A stretch of 64,000 nucleotides of DNA from Cupriavidus sp. 2SB (GCF_005503625.1 NZ_SCMX01000028.1:1-64000); one strand, 5' to 3'; numbered from the stretch's first letter, positions 1-10,677 are shown. Translations and numbers: made by a program. Notes: generated by a model not told the origin, from the sequence alone.

Positions 1-3000
1 GCCACCACCGTCGTACCCGTGCCACCGATCCGGCCACGATTGACGACGTTGTTGCCGATCACCTTCGTGGACTTATCGCCAACGATGGCGCCGCTGTTCG
101 CGACATTGTCCGTTGCCTGAATCTCCACGCTGTTGCCGGCGACCAGTGCGCCCGTGGCGTTCAGGTTCACGCCATTGCCGTGCGCGAGATAGACCTTTGG
201 CACCAGCACCGATTGCGTGGACCCATCGGGCAGGGTGACGTCCTGCGACACCATCCACACGATATCTGTCGTGAGTTGGCGCATCTGCTCGGCGGTCAGT
301 CCGATACCGGGCATCAGGCCGAAGGCGCTGGCGACGGCTACGCCCTGGCTCATCAGCGTCTGGTATTCCTCCATCTGACTGGTGTGGCCAGCGAGGAACG
401 TCCTGCCCGTCAGTTGGGTGATCTGGTCGCGGACCAGCTTCTGCTCGTAGAAGCCGTCACCGAGACGCTTCTGCGTCATCTGCGGATCGATGCCCAAGGC
501 TCCAAGCATGTAGTCGCTGGAGATAAATCGCGAGTATTGCGTGAAGCGCGGGTCCGTGGCGACGAGGTAGGTGTCGCCCGGCGCCGAACGAATCGTGTAC
601 AGCCCGTTGGTCGGGAGGGTCAGGTTTGGAATGCCACCGGCGAGGGGCTGTCCGGGCAAGGTATCGGCGGCCAATCCCGTGCCGCCTTTGCCGCCGCGCG
701 ACATCCCGCTTCCTGTCAGCGTTGCCCCCACGGTATCCACCGACTTTACGGAGACCTTCCGCGCGTTGGTCTTGACTGCCTGATTCGCCGTGGCGATGGC
801 GGCCAGCGCGGCGACGGTAGTCGGGGCTTGCGGTGCGCTGGGGTAGGCAACGACCTGTTGCTTCGTGCCAGGCCCGGTACGTCGGTGCCAGACAAACGTC
901 GAGGTGTCCTGCGTGGTCACTCTCTGCTGCAACACCGTGCCGACATCCTCGACCTTCCCGGCAACACGCACGAGGTTCGCGCCCCCTGCCATGGTCGATG
1001 ACTGGTTGAAGATGCTGCCGCCCTCGCTGTTGATGCGGATGTTGCCGCCAGCCTGGATCTTCGCGGCTTCGGTGGCGCTGATGAGCCGATCTGTCGCAGT
1101 CGTCGTGACGGTGGCGCGTGAGGTCTCGGTGTGGTCGGTGCCGAAGTTGGCGAGGCGGACATCGTCCGGTCGAATATGGATGTTCGGGTCCCAGTCGGGC
1201 CAGAAAGTGATGCGGTAGGTGTCGCCATTGTCCTGGATGGCTTCGTAGTATTGGGTGGCACGCGTGGCGATCGGGCGCGAACAGATGCCGGTTTCGGCAT
1301 CGCAGTTGGTCCCGAAGCCTACGGAGAAAAATTCCTCGATTGGCGAATCCGTGAAGGACAGCGTCTTCTTGTCCGTGTCGAGTTTGGTGACCGTGGACTT
1401 GTTCACCGTCACCGTGATCGGCGCACGCAACGCATTGGCCTGGTCCGTGCTGATTGACGCATTCTCCGTGCCCCATTTCCAGCCAGGAAACGTGATGCTG
1501 GCGTGATAGTTCAACGCCCTGCCTGACAGACCCGCCTGCCAGAGCTTGAGCGTCTGCACGGCTGTCTGCACTGGCGTACCCGCTTCGGTCACGATGCGCG
1601 TGCGTGTATTGCGGACGTCCTTCGCTGCGATGTCGATGTCACCCTCGGCCTCGATTGCCGCGGAGCGGTTGATGAGCACATTCGTCTGCTCGGTGAGCAA
1701 TCCCGTGGTGGCGTCGCGCGTGCCATCGCGGGCGATCTGCAGGTTTCCTGCGCTGTAGAGCGTGGCGCCATCGAGATTGCGCACAGAGCTGGTGGCGTAC
1801 AGCTTCAAGTCCCGAACTGCTGCCATCAATGCCGATGTGCCATCGTTGGTGATGTCAGTGCCTTGCACCGTGACGTCCTCGCCAATCACGGTGCCTGTGT
1901 TGTCGATGGTCGGGGCGTTGACCTTGACTGTGGTGCCTTCGATGCGCCCCGCGTTCGAAACACTGGTGTCGGCAGTGACCGAGGTGCTCGATGCATTGAT
2001 CTTTCCCACCGCTGCATTGACCACGTGCTTGCCGGCGACCGTCAGCGCACCCTTGGCGGCCAGGGCGCCGGTGTTGCTTAGTGTGCCGCTGGCCGATATT
2101 CGCATGTCGCCGTTGGCACCGAGCCGGTTCTTCGCGTCGTTGGTGTAGTCGCCGTCGACCGTCAGTCTCAGGTTGCGGCCCGCGATCATCGATCCGCTGC
2201 CCGATACGGCACCCGATACCGTAACGTCCCGATTCGCCTCGACGTCACCGCCCAGGTTCCACATCGACGCCACCTTGATGTCGATGTCCTGGCCACCCAG
2301 TATCCGGCCGCCCGAGTTGTCGAGCGTTGCCCCTACCTGATCGATGGTGACGCGCTGGCCGTAAAGCGTTCCGCCGCGATTGTCGAGCGCGCCGGCTGCC
2401 GAAACCGTCAGCGCAGCGCCTGCGGTGGTCGACGCGCCCCGCAGGTCCATATCTCCAGTCTTGGCGGAAATATCCAGATTGCCGCGTGCGGTGGTCTGGC
2501 TCCCCGCCAGGTTCACGCTGGCGCCGTGGAGCGTGGCATTGCCGCTCGCAATGTTCCGGCCTGTCGCGGCGAGGGCACCGCTTGCCTTGATCGTCAGGTC
2601 TGCTGCCTTGCCCGTCGCACCGTCTGCGTCGATGCCGGCCGCGAGCGTACCGGTCGACGCGATATCGCCGGCTTTGATGCCCAGCGATTGCTGCGCCGCC
2701 AGCATCCCGCTGTGCTTGAGCGTGTCATCGGTGCGTAGGTCGACGGCGCCCCGCGCATAGGTCGTGCCCCGATGAGAGATGCCGCCCCGGGCAGAGATGC
2801 CAAGGTTACCGCTCGCACTGCTCTGCCCGGACATGACGAGCTTGCCGTCCGACCTCAGCGTCATATTGCCCATCTGCGCGGCCATCACACCCGCCAGCGA
2901 CACCCCCACACCGCGTTCGGTGGAGGCCAGCATGATCTTGTTGGCGTACATGCCGCCAAGCTGTGCCACGTCGATGCCGAAAGCCGGGGCCGGGCTGGCG

Positions 3001-3830
3001 CTGGCGATTGGCGTAGCGGCCAGCGTGTCATGGTTGACCTCGTTGGCCCCGGCGATCACATTGAGTCGATTGGCATACAGCGTGGCATTGGCTTTCACCG
3101 CACGCGCAATCAGATCGATCTGATCGACGTTTGCGGCATTCAGTCCCTTACCTTGAATCGTGATCTGACCACCGTTCACCCGGAAGGCATCCAGGCTGCC
3201 ACTACCGCCGTACATCGGTGTGCCCGTGGTGAGCGTGGCGCGGCTGGTGTTGATGAAGCCGGCGCCATCGACGAAGATGCCGTTCGGATTGGCCACAATC
3301 ACTTCGGCACGCGGCCCGGCCACTTCGAGATAGCCCTTCAACTGGCTCGGCTGGGCGCTGGTGACCTGATTGACGATGATCCGCGCAGAGCCGCCAGGCA
3401 GCAGATTGGGGTTGCCGTTGATGTACCCGGCTTGCTGCGTTGCGATCGCTGTCGGCGAGTTATTGAGGATGACACCCGCGTGGGGCACGTCGAAGCGCGT
3501 GTAGGCATTCGTCGAAACTCCCGCACGCGAAGGCCGCGTGATATCCACCTGCGACAGCCTATTCGCGGTCTGGCCGATGGTGGGACGATGCGCGCCCGCG
3601 TTCGGGTCCGCCACCACCTGGGCCCAGCCGTTGACCGGCAAACCCACCGCTATCCACGCCGCAAGCACCAGCGTCGGCAGGGCGAAGCGCACGGTGTCTG
3701 TCCTGGCATTTCCGGTTGTCGCCTTCCGACCTCCATTCGGACCTTTCCCCCGGCTCGCAGCAGACTCCTCGACGGCCATGAGCATGCCGCGATGCGGGTT
3801 GAAGACGAGACGGTAACAACTGCGGTTCAT
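1..3830 (-). CDS. Filamentous haemagglutinin / CdiA-type two-partner secretion exoprotein, N-terminal part (cut by window edge)
   Basis: A reading frame starting at ATG 3830 stays open to base 1, giving 1276 codons of a much longer protein. Residues 1-30 match the extended signal peptide region of very large secreted proteins (MNRSCYRLVFNPHRG then AVEES). A hydrophobic stretch follows at about 49-65 and a likely signal-peptidase site after NGWA (residue 70). The secretion (TPS) domain follows, with FDVPHAGVILNNS at about 113 and the diagnostic NPNGI at 181-185. After that come many short beta-helix repeats, and near residue 1100 the SSDYMLGALGID and RLGDGFYEQKL motifs found in FhaB/CdiA proteins. 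The role would be adhesion or contact-dependent inhibition; the C-terminal effector that would decide this lies outside the window. No TpsB/CdiB transporter gene lies upstream. No strong ribosome site is seen before the ATG. Confidence 0.9.
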   Translation of the reverse strand, partial: MNRSCYRLVFNPHRGMLMAVEESAASRGKGPNGGRKATTGNARTDTVRFALPTLVLAAWIAVGLPVNGWAQVVADPNAGAHRPTIGQTANRLSQVDITRPSRAGVSTNAYTRFDVPHAGVILNNSPTAIATQQAGYINGNPNLLPGGSARIIVNQVTSAQPSQLKGYLEVAGPRAEVIVANPNGIFVDGAGFINTSRATLTTGTPMYGGSGSLDAFRVNGGQITIQGKGLNAANVDQIDLIARAVKANATLYANRLNVIAGANEVNHDTLAATPIASASPAPAFGIDVAQLGGMYANKIMLASTERGVGVSLAGVMAAQMGNMTLRSDGKLVMSGQSSASGNLGISARGGISHRGTTYARGAVDLRTDDTLKHSGMLAAQQSLGIKAGDIASTGTLAAGIDADGATGKAADLTIKASGALAATGRNIASGNATLHGASVNLAGSQTTARGNLDISAKTGDMDLRGASTTAGAALTVSAAGALDNRGGTLYGQRVTIDQVGATLDNSGGRILGGQDIDIKVASMWNLGGDVEANRDVTVSGAVSGSGSMIAGRNLRLTVDGDYTNDAKNRLGANGDMRISASGTLSNTGALAAKGALTVAGKHVVNAAVGKINASSTSVTADTSVSNAGRIEGTTVKVNAPTIDNTGTVIGEDVTVQGTDITNDGTSALMAAVRDLKLYATSSVRNLDGATLYSAGNLQIARDGTRDATTGLLTEQTNVLINRSAAIEAEGDIDIAAKDVRNTRTRIVTEAGTPVQTAVQTLKLWQAGLSGRALNYHASITFPGWKWGTENASISTDQANALRAPITVTVNKSTVTKLDTDKKTLSFTDSPIEEFFSVGFGTNCDAETGICSRPIATRATQYYEAIQDNGDTYRITFWPDWDPNIHIRPDDVRLANFGTDHTETSRATVTTTATDRLISATEAAKIQAGGNIRINSEGGSIFNQSSTMAGGANLVRVAGKVEDVGTVLQQRVTTQDTSTFVWHRRTGPGTKQQVVAYPSAPQAPTTVAALAAIATANQAVKTNARKVSVKSVDTVGATLTGSGMSRGGKGGTGLAADTLPGQPLAGGIPNLTLPTNGLYTIRSAPGDTYLVATDPRFTQYSRFISSDYMLGALGIDPQMTQKRLGDGFYEQKLVRDQITQLTGRTFLAGHTSQMEEYQTLMSQGVAVASAFGLMPGIGLTAEQMRQLTTDIVWMVSQDVTLPDGSTQSVLVPKVYLAHGNGVNLNATGALVAGNSVEIQATDNVANSGAIVGDKSTKVIGNNVVNRGRIGGTGTTVV

Positions 3831-3960
3831 CAGTTCGGCCATGCGCGTAGTGCGGGATGGCGCGGACTGTAACCGTGGGGTTCACCTTCAGATCTTAAGG
3901 AGGATCAAGCCTTGGTGAATCGATCCATGGATTCAAATTTTCTGCGGCTTAACGACGCCC

Positions 3961-4398
3961 CTACAGCGGCGGCAATCGCCGCTTCACTGGCTGCGACTTG
4001 ACGATGGACGAGCTGGTTTCGGCCAGCTCCGTGACCTGATCGAGGATGTGGTCCAGGTGTTCGATGGATCGCAGGTAGAGTCTGCCGAAAAAGCAGTCGT
4101 CGCCGGTCACCTTGTCGCACTCCGCAAACTCGGGAATACCTTCGATCAACTTCTGCACAGCCTGCAACTTGCCTGGCAATGGGCGGATGCGGACAATGGC
4201 CTGCATCGAGAAACCGAGCGTGCGCGGCTCCACGTCCACGGTGAAGCCACGGATCACGCCGCGATCCTCCAGCCGTTTCAACCGTTCCGAGGTGCCGGGC
4301 GCCGACAGTCCGATCTGTTCGGCCAGTGCCTTGATCGGCATGCGGCCGTCATGCTGCAGCAGCGCCAGGATGCGACGGTCGAGATCGTCGAGTGACAT
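3961..4398 (-). CDS. Lrp/AsnC family transcriptional regulator
   Basis: The 145-residue protein has the usual Lrp/AsnC size and layout. An N-terminal helix-turn-helix (LDDLDRRILALLQHDGR, then IGLSAPGTSERLKRLEDRG) is followed by the RAM ligand-binding domain, with a VTGDDCFFGRLYLRS strand. An in-frame ATG 51 bases upstream exists, but MSLDDLDRRIL is the normal Lrp N-terminus, so I start there. The gene is divergent from the EamA exporter at 4529. Lrp-type regulators next to amino-acid exporters commonly control the neighbour, so regulation of that exporter by an amino acid is a reasonable inference. The ligand cannot be told from sequence. Confidence 0.9.
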   Translation of the reverse strand: MSLDDLDRRILALLQHDGRMPIKALAEQIGLSAPGTSERLKRLEDRGVIRGFTVDVEPRTLGFSMQAIVRIRPLPGKLQAVQKLIEGIPEFAECDKVTGDDCFFGRLYLRSIEHLDHILDQVTELAETSSSIVKSQPVKRRLPPL

Positions 4399-4528
4399 CG
4401 GTATTTTTCCGGTTTTGCCTGTTAAAGAACGGCGGAAACCGCCATTCACCTGCTTTTTCGCCTGTGCATTGTAGGCGGCCAGTCTTAAACTGCAACCCTC
4501 GTTTCAGGAACATTGCTGGAGACAGGTC

Positions 4529-5428
4529 ATGGAAGACCGCACGCGGGGCATGCTGGAAATGGCGGCGGCCATGGTGATATCGGGCACCATCGGCTGGCTC
4601 GTGGTGATCTCTGGTCGCCCGGTCACGCAGGTGGTGTTCTGGCGCTGCGCGTTTGGCGCGCTGGTGCTGGTGCCGGTCTGCTTCGCGCGTGGATATCTAA
4701 AGCCCGGCAGCATCTCCCTGCGTCAGGTGCTGCTGGCCGTTGCGGGCGGCGTGGCGATTGTCGCCAACTGGCTGCTGCTGTTCTCGGCCTATGAAGGCGC
4801 ATCGATTTCGATTGCCACCGCGGTCTATAACACGCAACCGTTCATGCTGGTGGCGCTCGGCGCGCTGTTCCTGGGAGAGCGCATCACCGTGACCAAGGTG
4901 GTGTGGCTGCTGCTGGCATTCGCTGGCATGCTGCTGATCGTGCAAGGCAAGCCGCACAGTGGACCTTCGCACGGCAACTACCTGACGGGCATTGCCTTGG
5001 CGCTTGGCGCGGCATTCTGCTACGCGCTGGCCGCGCTGATCGCCAAGCAGTTGAAGGGCGTGGCGCCGCACCTGATCGCCATGATCCATGTGCTGGTGGG
5101 CACCGTGATGCTGCTGCCGATGGCACTGCAGGCCGAACTGCCTGTCGGAACGTTGCCGTGGGCCACGCTGGCGACGATGGGGTTCATCCATACGGGCCTG
5201 ATGTACATCCTGCTCTATGGCGCGATTCAGAAACTTCCGACCCACCTGACAGGCGCCCTGTCCTTCATTTATCCTGTCGTGGCTATTCTGGTGGATCGGC
5301 TTGCATTCGGACATCAGTTGCTGGCGTCGCAGATTGGCGGCGCGGTGCTGATCCTGCTGGCCGCCGCCGGCATGACACTCGGATGGTCAGGGCTGCTGGC
5401 ATGGCGGGAACGCAAACCCTCCTCATGA
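4529..5428 (+). CDS. EamA/DMT family transporter (RhaT/YdcZ-like)
   Basis: This 299-residue hydrophobic protein has about ten predicted membrane helices in two similar halves, the EamA (drug/metabolite transporter) layout. The first half has the typical VVFWRCAFGALVLVPVCF and later AVYNTQPFMLVALGALFLGE. The second half repeats the pattern with LSFIYPVVAILVDRLAFG. GGAGACAGGTC precedes the ATG. It probably exports an amino acid or related metabolite at the inner membrane. The divergent Lrp/AsnC gene supports amino-acid export, but the substrate is not known. Confidence 0.9.
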   Translation: MEDRTRGMLEMAAAMVISGTIGWLVVISGRPVTQVVFWRCAFGALVLVPVCFARGYLKPGSISLRQVLLAVAGGVAIVANWLLLFSAYEGASISIATAVYNTQPFMLVALGALFLGERITVTKVVWLLLAFAGMLLIVQGKPHSGPSHGNYLTGIALALGAAFCYALAALIAKQLKGVAPHLIAMIHVLVGTVMLLPMALQAELPVGTLPWATLATMGFIHTGLMYILLYGAIQKLPTHLTGALSFIYPVVAILVDRLAFGHQLLASQIGGAVLILLAAAGMTLGWSGLLAWRERKPSS

Positions 5429-5479
5429 ATGCTGCTCCGGCCGCGCAGGCAAAAGCAGGCAACGCGGAGACGCACGACG

Positions 5480-6730
<1,251 letters not shown>

Positions 6731-6807
6731 TCGCGCGAATCGTGGAAAGAGGCCGGCGCGCAGGCGCAGTAGAATGGTCGCCGGCCCCACCACATCGATC
6801 CCTTGTC

Positions 6808-7092
6808 ATGACCTTCCGCATCACTTTCCGCACGGCCATCGTCGTCATGTCGATAGCGCTGGCGACGCCGCTGGCGCACGCCACCGTGGGCGAGGATGCC
6901 CGCGAATTCAAGAACAACTTCAAGGCAGACGTGAAGGAAGCGGGCCGCAAGACCGGGCACGCGTTTGCCGAGGCGGCGCGGGCGGTGGGGCATGGCGCAA
7001 AGGCTGCCGGCCATGCCGTGAAGGACACCACCAAGCGCGGCTATTACGCCACAAAGCAGGCAATCAAGGGCGACTCACGGGAAGGCAACTGA
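6808..7092 (+). CDS. Small secreted Lys/Ala-rich protein of unknown function
   Basis: A 94-residue protein with an N-terminal signal peptide (hydrophobic AIVVMSIALATPLAHA, cleavage likely after the last Ala). The mature part is highly charged and helical, rich in Lys, Ala and Gly, with repeated KxAGHAxK-like elements (AVGHGAKAAGHAVKDTTK). This suggests an amphipathic periplasmic protein, possibly DNA- or membrane-associated, but I do not recognise a named family. Base composition matches its neighbours. The start was chosen because it opens directly on the signal peptide. Confidence 0.7.
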   Translation: MTFRITFRTAIVVMSIALATPLAHATVGEDAREFKNNFKADVKEAGRKTGHAFAEAARAVGHGAKAAGHAVKDTTKRGYYATKQAIKGDSREGN

Positions 7093-7145
7093 TTGCCCGA
7101 CCGATCCGCGTACAATCCCGCCCTTAACTCAATGGAACGACGTCC

Positions 7146-7325
7146 GTGAAGAAAACCGACCTCGAGAAGAACAAGGGCCTCAAGATCAACAACAGCCTCA
7201 AGCAGGCCGGGGCCAACCGGGCCGGATCGGCACCGAAAAACCAGCGCCAGCAAGCGGCCAGCAAGAACGGGCTGCTTGGCAAGCTGCTCGGCAAGGCTGT
7301 GCCGCCCGAGAAGACTGGCGAATAA
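7146..7325 (+). CDS. Small basic protein of unknown function (59 aa, GTG start)
   Basis: The frame starting at GTG 7146 encodes 59 residues beginning MKKTDLEKNKGLKINNSLKQ and ending in PPEKTGE. It is rich in Lys, Asn, Gln and Ala with a short hydrophobic LLGKLLGKAV element near the C-terminus. Codon use looks genuine (strong third-position GC), and the frame sits in the gap between two genes on the same strand. I know of no characterised function. It may be cytoplasmic, since no signal peptide or membrane helix is visible. Confidence 0.6.
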   Translation: MKKTDLEKNKGLKINNSLKQAGANRAGSAPKNQRQQAASKNGLLGKLLGKAVPPEKTGE

Positions 7326-7347
7326 CGCCGGAATCGGCCGCCCGCGC

Positions 7348-7437
7348 TTACGCGAACACGGCGGCCGGCATCTGCTTTGCCACCGGGCAGGCCGGATCGA
7401 TGGCCCGGCACAGCGCGTAAAGATCGCGCACAGTCAT
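7348..7437 (-). CDS. Possible 29-residue peptide of unknown function
   Basis: On the minus strand, ATG 7437 opens a 29-residue frame (MTVRDLYALCRAIDPACPVA...) with third-position GC preference and two cysteines. There is no purine-rich ribosome site before the ATG, and the peptide has no recognisable family. It could be chance; I list it because the segment otherwise holds no gene. Confidence 0.2.
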   Translation of the reverse strand: MTVRDLYALCRAIDPACPVAKQMPAAVFA

Positions 7438-7452
7438 GAGGAGAGGGAGCGC

Positions 7453-7506
7453 ATGTCAGGGAAAGCTCGCCGAATTTACCACTTCCTTTGGCAGCGACGA
7501 TTCTGA
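7453..7506 (+). CDS. Possible 17-residue leader peptide upstream of the PQQ dehydrogenase
   Basis: ATG 7453 follows a very strong ribosome-site-like run (GGAGAGGGAGCGC) and encodes MSGKARRIYHFLWQRRF before a stop at 7504-7506. It lies 85 bases before the quinohemoprotein gene on the same strand. It lacks the Glu-x3-Tyr pair of PqqA, so it is not a PQQ precursor. It may be a short upstream frame affecting translation of the dehydrogenase, or chance. Confidence 0.25.
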   Translation: MSGKARRIYHFLWQRRF

Positions 7507-7591
7507 TCGACTAGGCTTGTATCTGCTTACCGCACGGTAAGCGTCCCGGCAGTACCGTAGCGCACAACAAAAAACCCGCAGAGGAGACAAC

Positions 7592-9742
7592 ATGACGCAC
7601 GAGACGTGGCGCTTCCGGCGCCCGCATTGGCCCCGGCTTGCCGCGGCCTGCCTGCTGGCCCTGCCCCTGGCCATTCACGCCGCACCCGATTCATCCCCAA
7701 TGTCCGCGACCAAGATACGCGCGGCCACGGCCAAGGTGGATGGCAACTACATCCGCGCCAATGCCAAGACCACACAGAACTGGCCCAGCTACGGACTCGA
7801 CTACGCAGAAACCCGTTTCAGCCGCCTGACCCAGATCGACGCCAACAATGTGAAAGACCTGGGCCTCGTCTGGTCGTACGGACTCGAATCGACGCGCGGC
7901 GTGGAATCGACCCCGCTGGTTGTCGATGGCGTGATGTACGTGACCGCGTCATGGAGCGTGGTCCACGCCGTGGATGTGCGCACGGGCCGCCGGATCTGGA
8001 CCTTCGATCCCAAGGTGAACCGCGCGCTCGGCTACCGTGGCTGCTGCGATGTGGTGAACCGGGGCGTCGCGTTGTATCAAGGCAAGGTGTTCGTGGCGTC
8101 CTATGACGGGCGACTCATTGCGCTCGACGCCGCCACGGGACGCAAGCTGTGGGACAAGGACACGATCATCGACCGCAAGTTCTCGTACACCATCACGGGC
8201 GCGCCGCGTGTGTTCAACGGCAAGGTCATCATCGGCAACGGCGGCGCGGAGTTTGGCGTGCGCGGCTACATCACCGCCTACGACGCCAACACCGGCGCGC
8301 AGAAATGGCGCTGGTTCACGGTGCCCGGCGATCCCTCGAAACCATTCGAGGATGCATCGATGGAGACAGCCGCCAAGACCTGGGACCCGGCCGGCAAGTG
8401 GTGGGAAGCGGGCGGCGGCGGCACGGCATGGGATTCGATGACCTTCGATCCCGACCTGAACCTGATGTATGTGGGCACGGGCAACGGCTCGCCATGGTCG
8501 CATCGCAAGCGCAGCCCCGCTGGTGGCGACAACCTCTATCTGGCATCGATCGTCGCGCTCGACCCTGACACGGGCCAGTACAAATGGCACTACCAGGAAA
8601 CGCCGGGCGACAACTGGGACTACACGTCCACGCAGCCGATGATCCTGGCCGATCTCACCATCAACGGCCAGCCGCGCAAGGTCATCCTGCACGCGCCCAA
8701 GAACGGCTTCTTCTTCGTCATCGACCGCACCAACGGCCAGTTCATCTCGGCCAAGAATTTTGTCGATGTGAACTGGACCACGGGCTATGACGCCAAGGGA
8801 CGGCCTGTCGATGTGGCCGAAGCCCGCGCCACGGACAAACCGTTCGATTCCGTCCCCGGTCCCTACGGTGCGCACAACTGGCACCCGATGTCGTTCAATC
8901 CGCAGACCGGACTCGTCTACCTGCCCGCGCAGAACGTGCCGGTCAACCTGCTCGACGACAAGAACTGGACCTTCAACGGCGCGCAACCGATGCAGCCCGG
9001 CGGCAATACCGGATGGAACACCGCCAAGTTCCTCAATGCGGAACCACCGAAGAGCAAGCCGTTCGGCCGATTGCTCGCGTGGGACCCCGTTCAGCAGAAG
9101 ACGGTCTGGTCGCAGGAACACGTTTCACCGTGGAACGGCGGCACGCTGACCACCGCTGGCAACCTCGTTTTCCAGGGCACGGCAGATGGCCGATTTGTGG
9201 CCTACGACGCGAAGACCGGCAGCAAGCTCTGGGAAACGCCAACGGGTACAGGTGTCATCGCCGCGCCGGTCAGCTATGAAGTCGATGGCCGGCAGTTCAT
9301 CTCCATCGCCGTGGGATGGGGCGGCGTGTACGGCCAGGCCCAACGCGCCACCGACCGCCAGGGCCCCGGCACCGTCTACACATTCGCGCTCGGCGGACAG
9401 GCCAAGCCACCGGCCTTTGCCAGCTACCGCACCGATGGTCTGCTCACCGGCGTGAAGTATGACGCGGCCAAGGTCAACGACGGCGCCGGACTCTACGTCA
9501 GCAGTTGCGTGATGTGCCACGGCGTACCGGGCGTGGATCGTGGCGGCAACATCCCCAACCTCGGCTTTGTCAGCGCCGAGTCGATCTCGCACCTCGATCG
9601 TATCGTCTTCAAGGGTCCGTTCATGGCACGCGGCATGCCTGATTTCACAGGCAAGCTGAACGCCGAGGATGTGGAGAAGATCAAGGCGTTCATTCAGGGG
9701 ACGGTGGATTCGGTGAGGCCGAAGGCGGTGGCTGGGCAATAG
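7592..9742 (+). CDS. PQQ-dependent quinohemoprotein alcohol dehydrogenase (type II, heme c domain)
   Basis: A 716-residue periplasmic enzyme that oxidises alcohols with PQQ and passes electrons to its own heme c. It has a signal peptide ending near LAIHA. An eight-bladed propeller follows, with repeated tryptophan-docking motifs (GRRIWTFDP, GRKLWDKD). The vicinal disulfide pair is in YRGCCDVVNRG, the metal/PQQ-site Asn is in GNGSPWSH and the Asp in NWDYTST. The residue two after that Asp is Thr, not Asp, so this is the calcium type rather than a lanthanide XoxF. The C-terminal cytochrome domain carries CVMCH. AGAGGAG precedes the ATG. No PQQ synthesis gene is near, so PQQ must come from elsewhere. 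The exact alcohol substrate is open. Confidence 0.92.
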   Translation: MTHETWRFRRPHWPRLAAACLLALPLAIHAAPDSSPMSATKIRAATAKVDGNYIRANAKTTQNWPSYGLDYAETRFSRLTQIDANNVKDLGLVWSYGLESTRGVESTPLVVDGVMYVTASWSVVHAVDVRTGRRIWTFDPKVNRALGYRGCCDVVNRGVALYQGKVFVASYDGRLIALDAATGRKLWDKDTIIDRKFSYTITGAPRVFNGKVIIGNGGAEFGVRGYITAYDANTGAQKWRWFTVPGDPSKPFEDASMETAAKTWDPAGKWWEAGGGGTAWDSMTFDPDLNLMYVGTGNGSPWSHRKRSPAGGDNLYLASIVALDPDTGQYKWHYQETPGDNWDYTSTQPMILADLTINGQPRKVILHAPKNGFFFVIDRTNGQFISAKNFVDVNWTTGYDAKGRPVDVAEARATDKPFDSVPGPYGAHNWHPMSFNPQTGLVYLPAQNVPVNLLDDKNWTFNGAQPMQPGGNTGWNTAKFLNAEPPKSKPFGRLLAWDPVQQKTVWSQEHVSPWNGGTLTTAGNLVFQGTADGRFVAYDAKTGSKLWETPTGTGVIAAPVSYEVDGRQFISIAVGWGGVYGQAQRATDRQGPGTVYTFALGGQAKPPAFASYRTDGLLTGVKYDAAKVNDGAGLYVSSCVMCHGVPGVDRGGNIPNLGFVSAESISHLDRIVFKGPFMARGMPDFTGKLNAEDVEKIKAFIQGTVDSVRPKAVAGQ

Positions 9743-9756
9743 CTATACGCTCACGC

Positions 9757-10677
9757 TCACGCAGTACCACCCTTGCGAAGCATCCTGCTGTAGGAGATCA
9801 GCATCTTCGCAAACTCTCCGGTGATAGGAGGAAGCGGTACCGCCGTACGCTGCACCAGACAAAGGTCAGCCGGCGGTATCGCTTCGCCGATGCGGATTTC
9901 CCTGAGCGCTCCCATGAACCCCTCCTGTTCGAGGGCGATTCTCGGGGAGAGAAACAGCAGGTCGGTCCTCGACACCAGATTGAGCGTGTCATAGAGGGAT
10001 TCCACTGTCACCGCGATATTCGGTGTCTCCAATCCAGCGTTGTGAAACAGGTCCACAATCCGATTGGAAGGCAACCCCGCCTGGCCTGGCGGCCTCGTAT
10101 TCACCCACTCGCAGTCGGCCAGCGCCTTGATGCTTCGCGCTTTCTCGTTGGGATGGCCGACCCTGCATACGATGACAGGGTCCGACTTGGTCAGCCGCGT
10201 GCTGGTGAGGTCTGTCATGTCCGTCTTGCGCGACACCAGTGTCAACGCGAAGTCGAGCCTTCCTTCACGGATGCCGGACAGCAGCGAACTTGATGGGCCA
10301 CTCGCCAGATGGACGGAGAAACTTGGGAATCGTTGTCGGAATGCGCGCAGCACCGGCGGCACGACGCGAGCAAACGCCTCGGAAGAAACGCCGACGTTCA
10401 TCGCGCCAACCGGATTTCCCTGGAAGCTCTGGAACTCCTGCTCCGTCCGCTCGCACTCGCCAAGGATGATGCGTGAGCGCGCCAGCAAGGTTTCTCCCGG
10501 GCCGGTCAGCACAATGCCCCGGTTCCCCCGTGCAAAGAGGCTGGCGCCCAGCGACGATTCCAGTCGCTTGATCTGCTGCGTCAGCCCGCTTTGCGCAAGG
10601 TCCAGGGACCTGGCTGCCGCGCGGATACTGCCATGTTCGACGACTGCAACGAAAGCGCGAAGCTGGTCCAACGTCAT
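9757..10677 (-). CDS. LysR family transcriptional regulator
   Basis: The 306-residue length and layout are those of LysR regulators. The winged helix-turn-helix is at residues 1-60 (MTLDQLRAFVAVVEHGSIRA, then LAQSGLTQQIKRLESSLGASLF), followed by a periplasmic-binding-protein-like effector domain. It is the last of five genes on this strand, 77 bases after the M20 peptidase, so it may be co-transcribed and may control the operon or its own divergent target. It ends 14 bases from the convergent PQQ dehydrogenase stop. Effector unknown. Confidence 0.9.
   Translation of the reverse strand: MTLDQLRAFVAVVEHGSIRAAARSLDLAQSGLTQQIKRLESSLGASLFARGNRGIVLTGPGETLLARSRIILGECERTEQEFQSFQGNPVGAMNVGVSSEAFARVVPPVLRAFRQRFPSFSVHLASGPSSSLLSGIREGRLDFALTLVSRKTDMTDLTSTRLTKSDPVIVCRVGHPNEKARSIKALADCEWVNTRPPGQAGLPSNRIVDLFHNAGLETPNIAVTVESLYDTLNLVSRTDLLFLSPRIALEQEGFMGALREIRIGEAIPPADLCLVQRTAVPLPPITGEFAKMLISYSRMLRKGGTA

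Noticed and set aside
2772-3872. Plus-strand frame of 366 codons opposite the FhaB-like gene
   Set aside because: The minus strand holds the signal peptide, NPNGI and other TPS motifs in one open frame; the plus frame has none.
7453-7506. PqqA precursor peptide
   Set aside because: The needed Glu and Tyr separated by three residues are missing.
7592-9742. Lanthanide-dependent XoxF-type dehydrogenase
   Set aside because: XoxF has an extra Asp two residues after the active-site Asp; here it is Thr (WDYTST), and a heme domain is fused.
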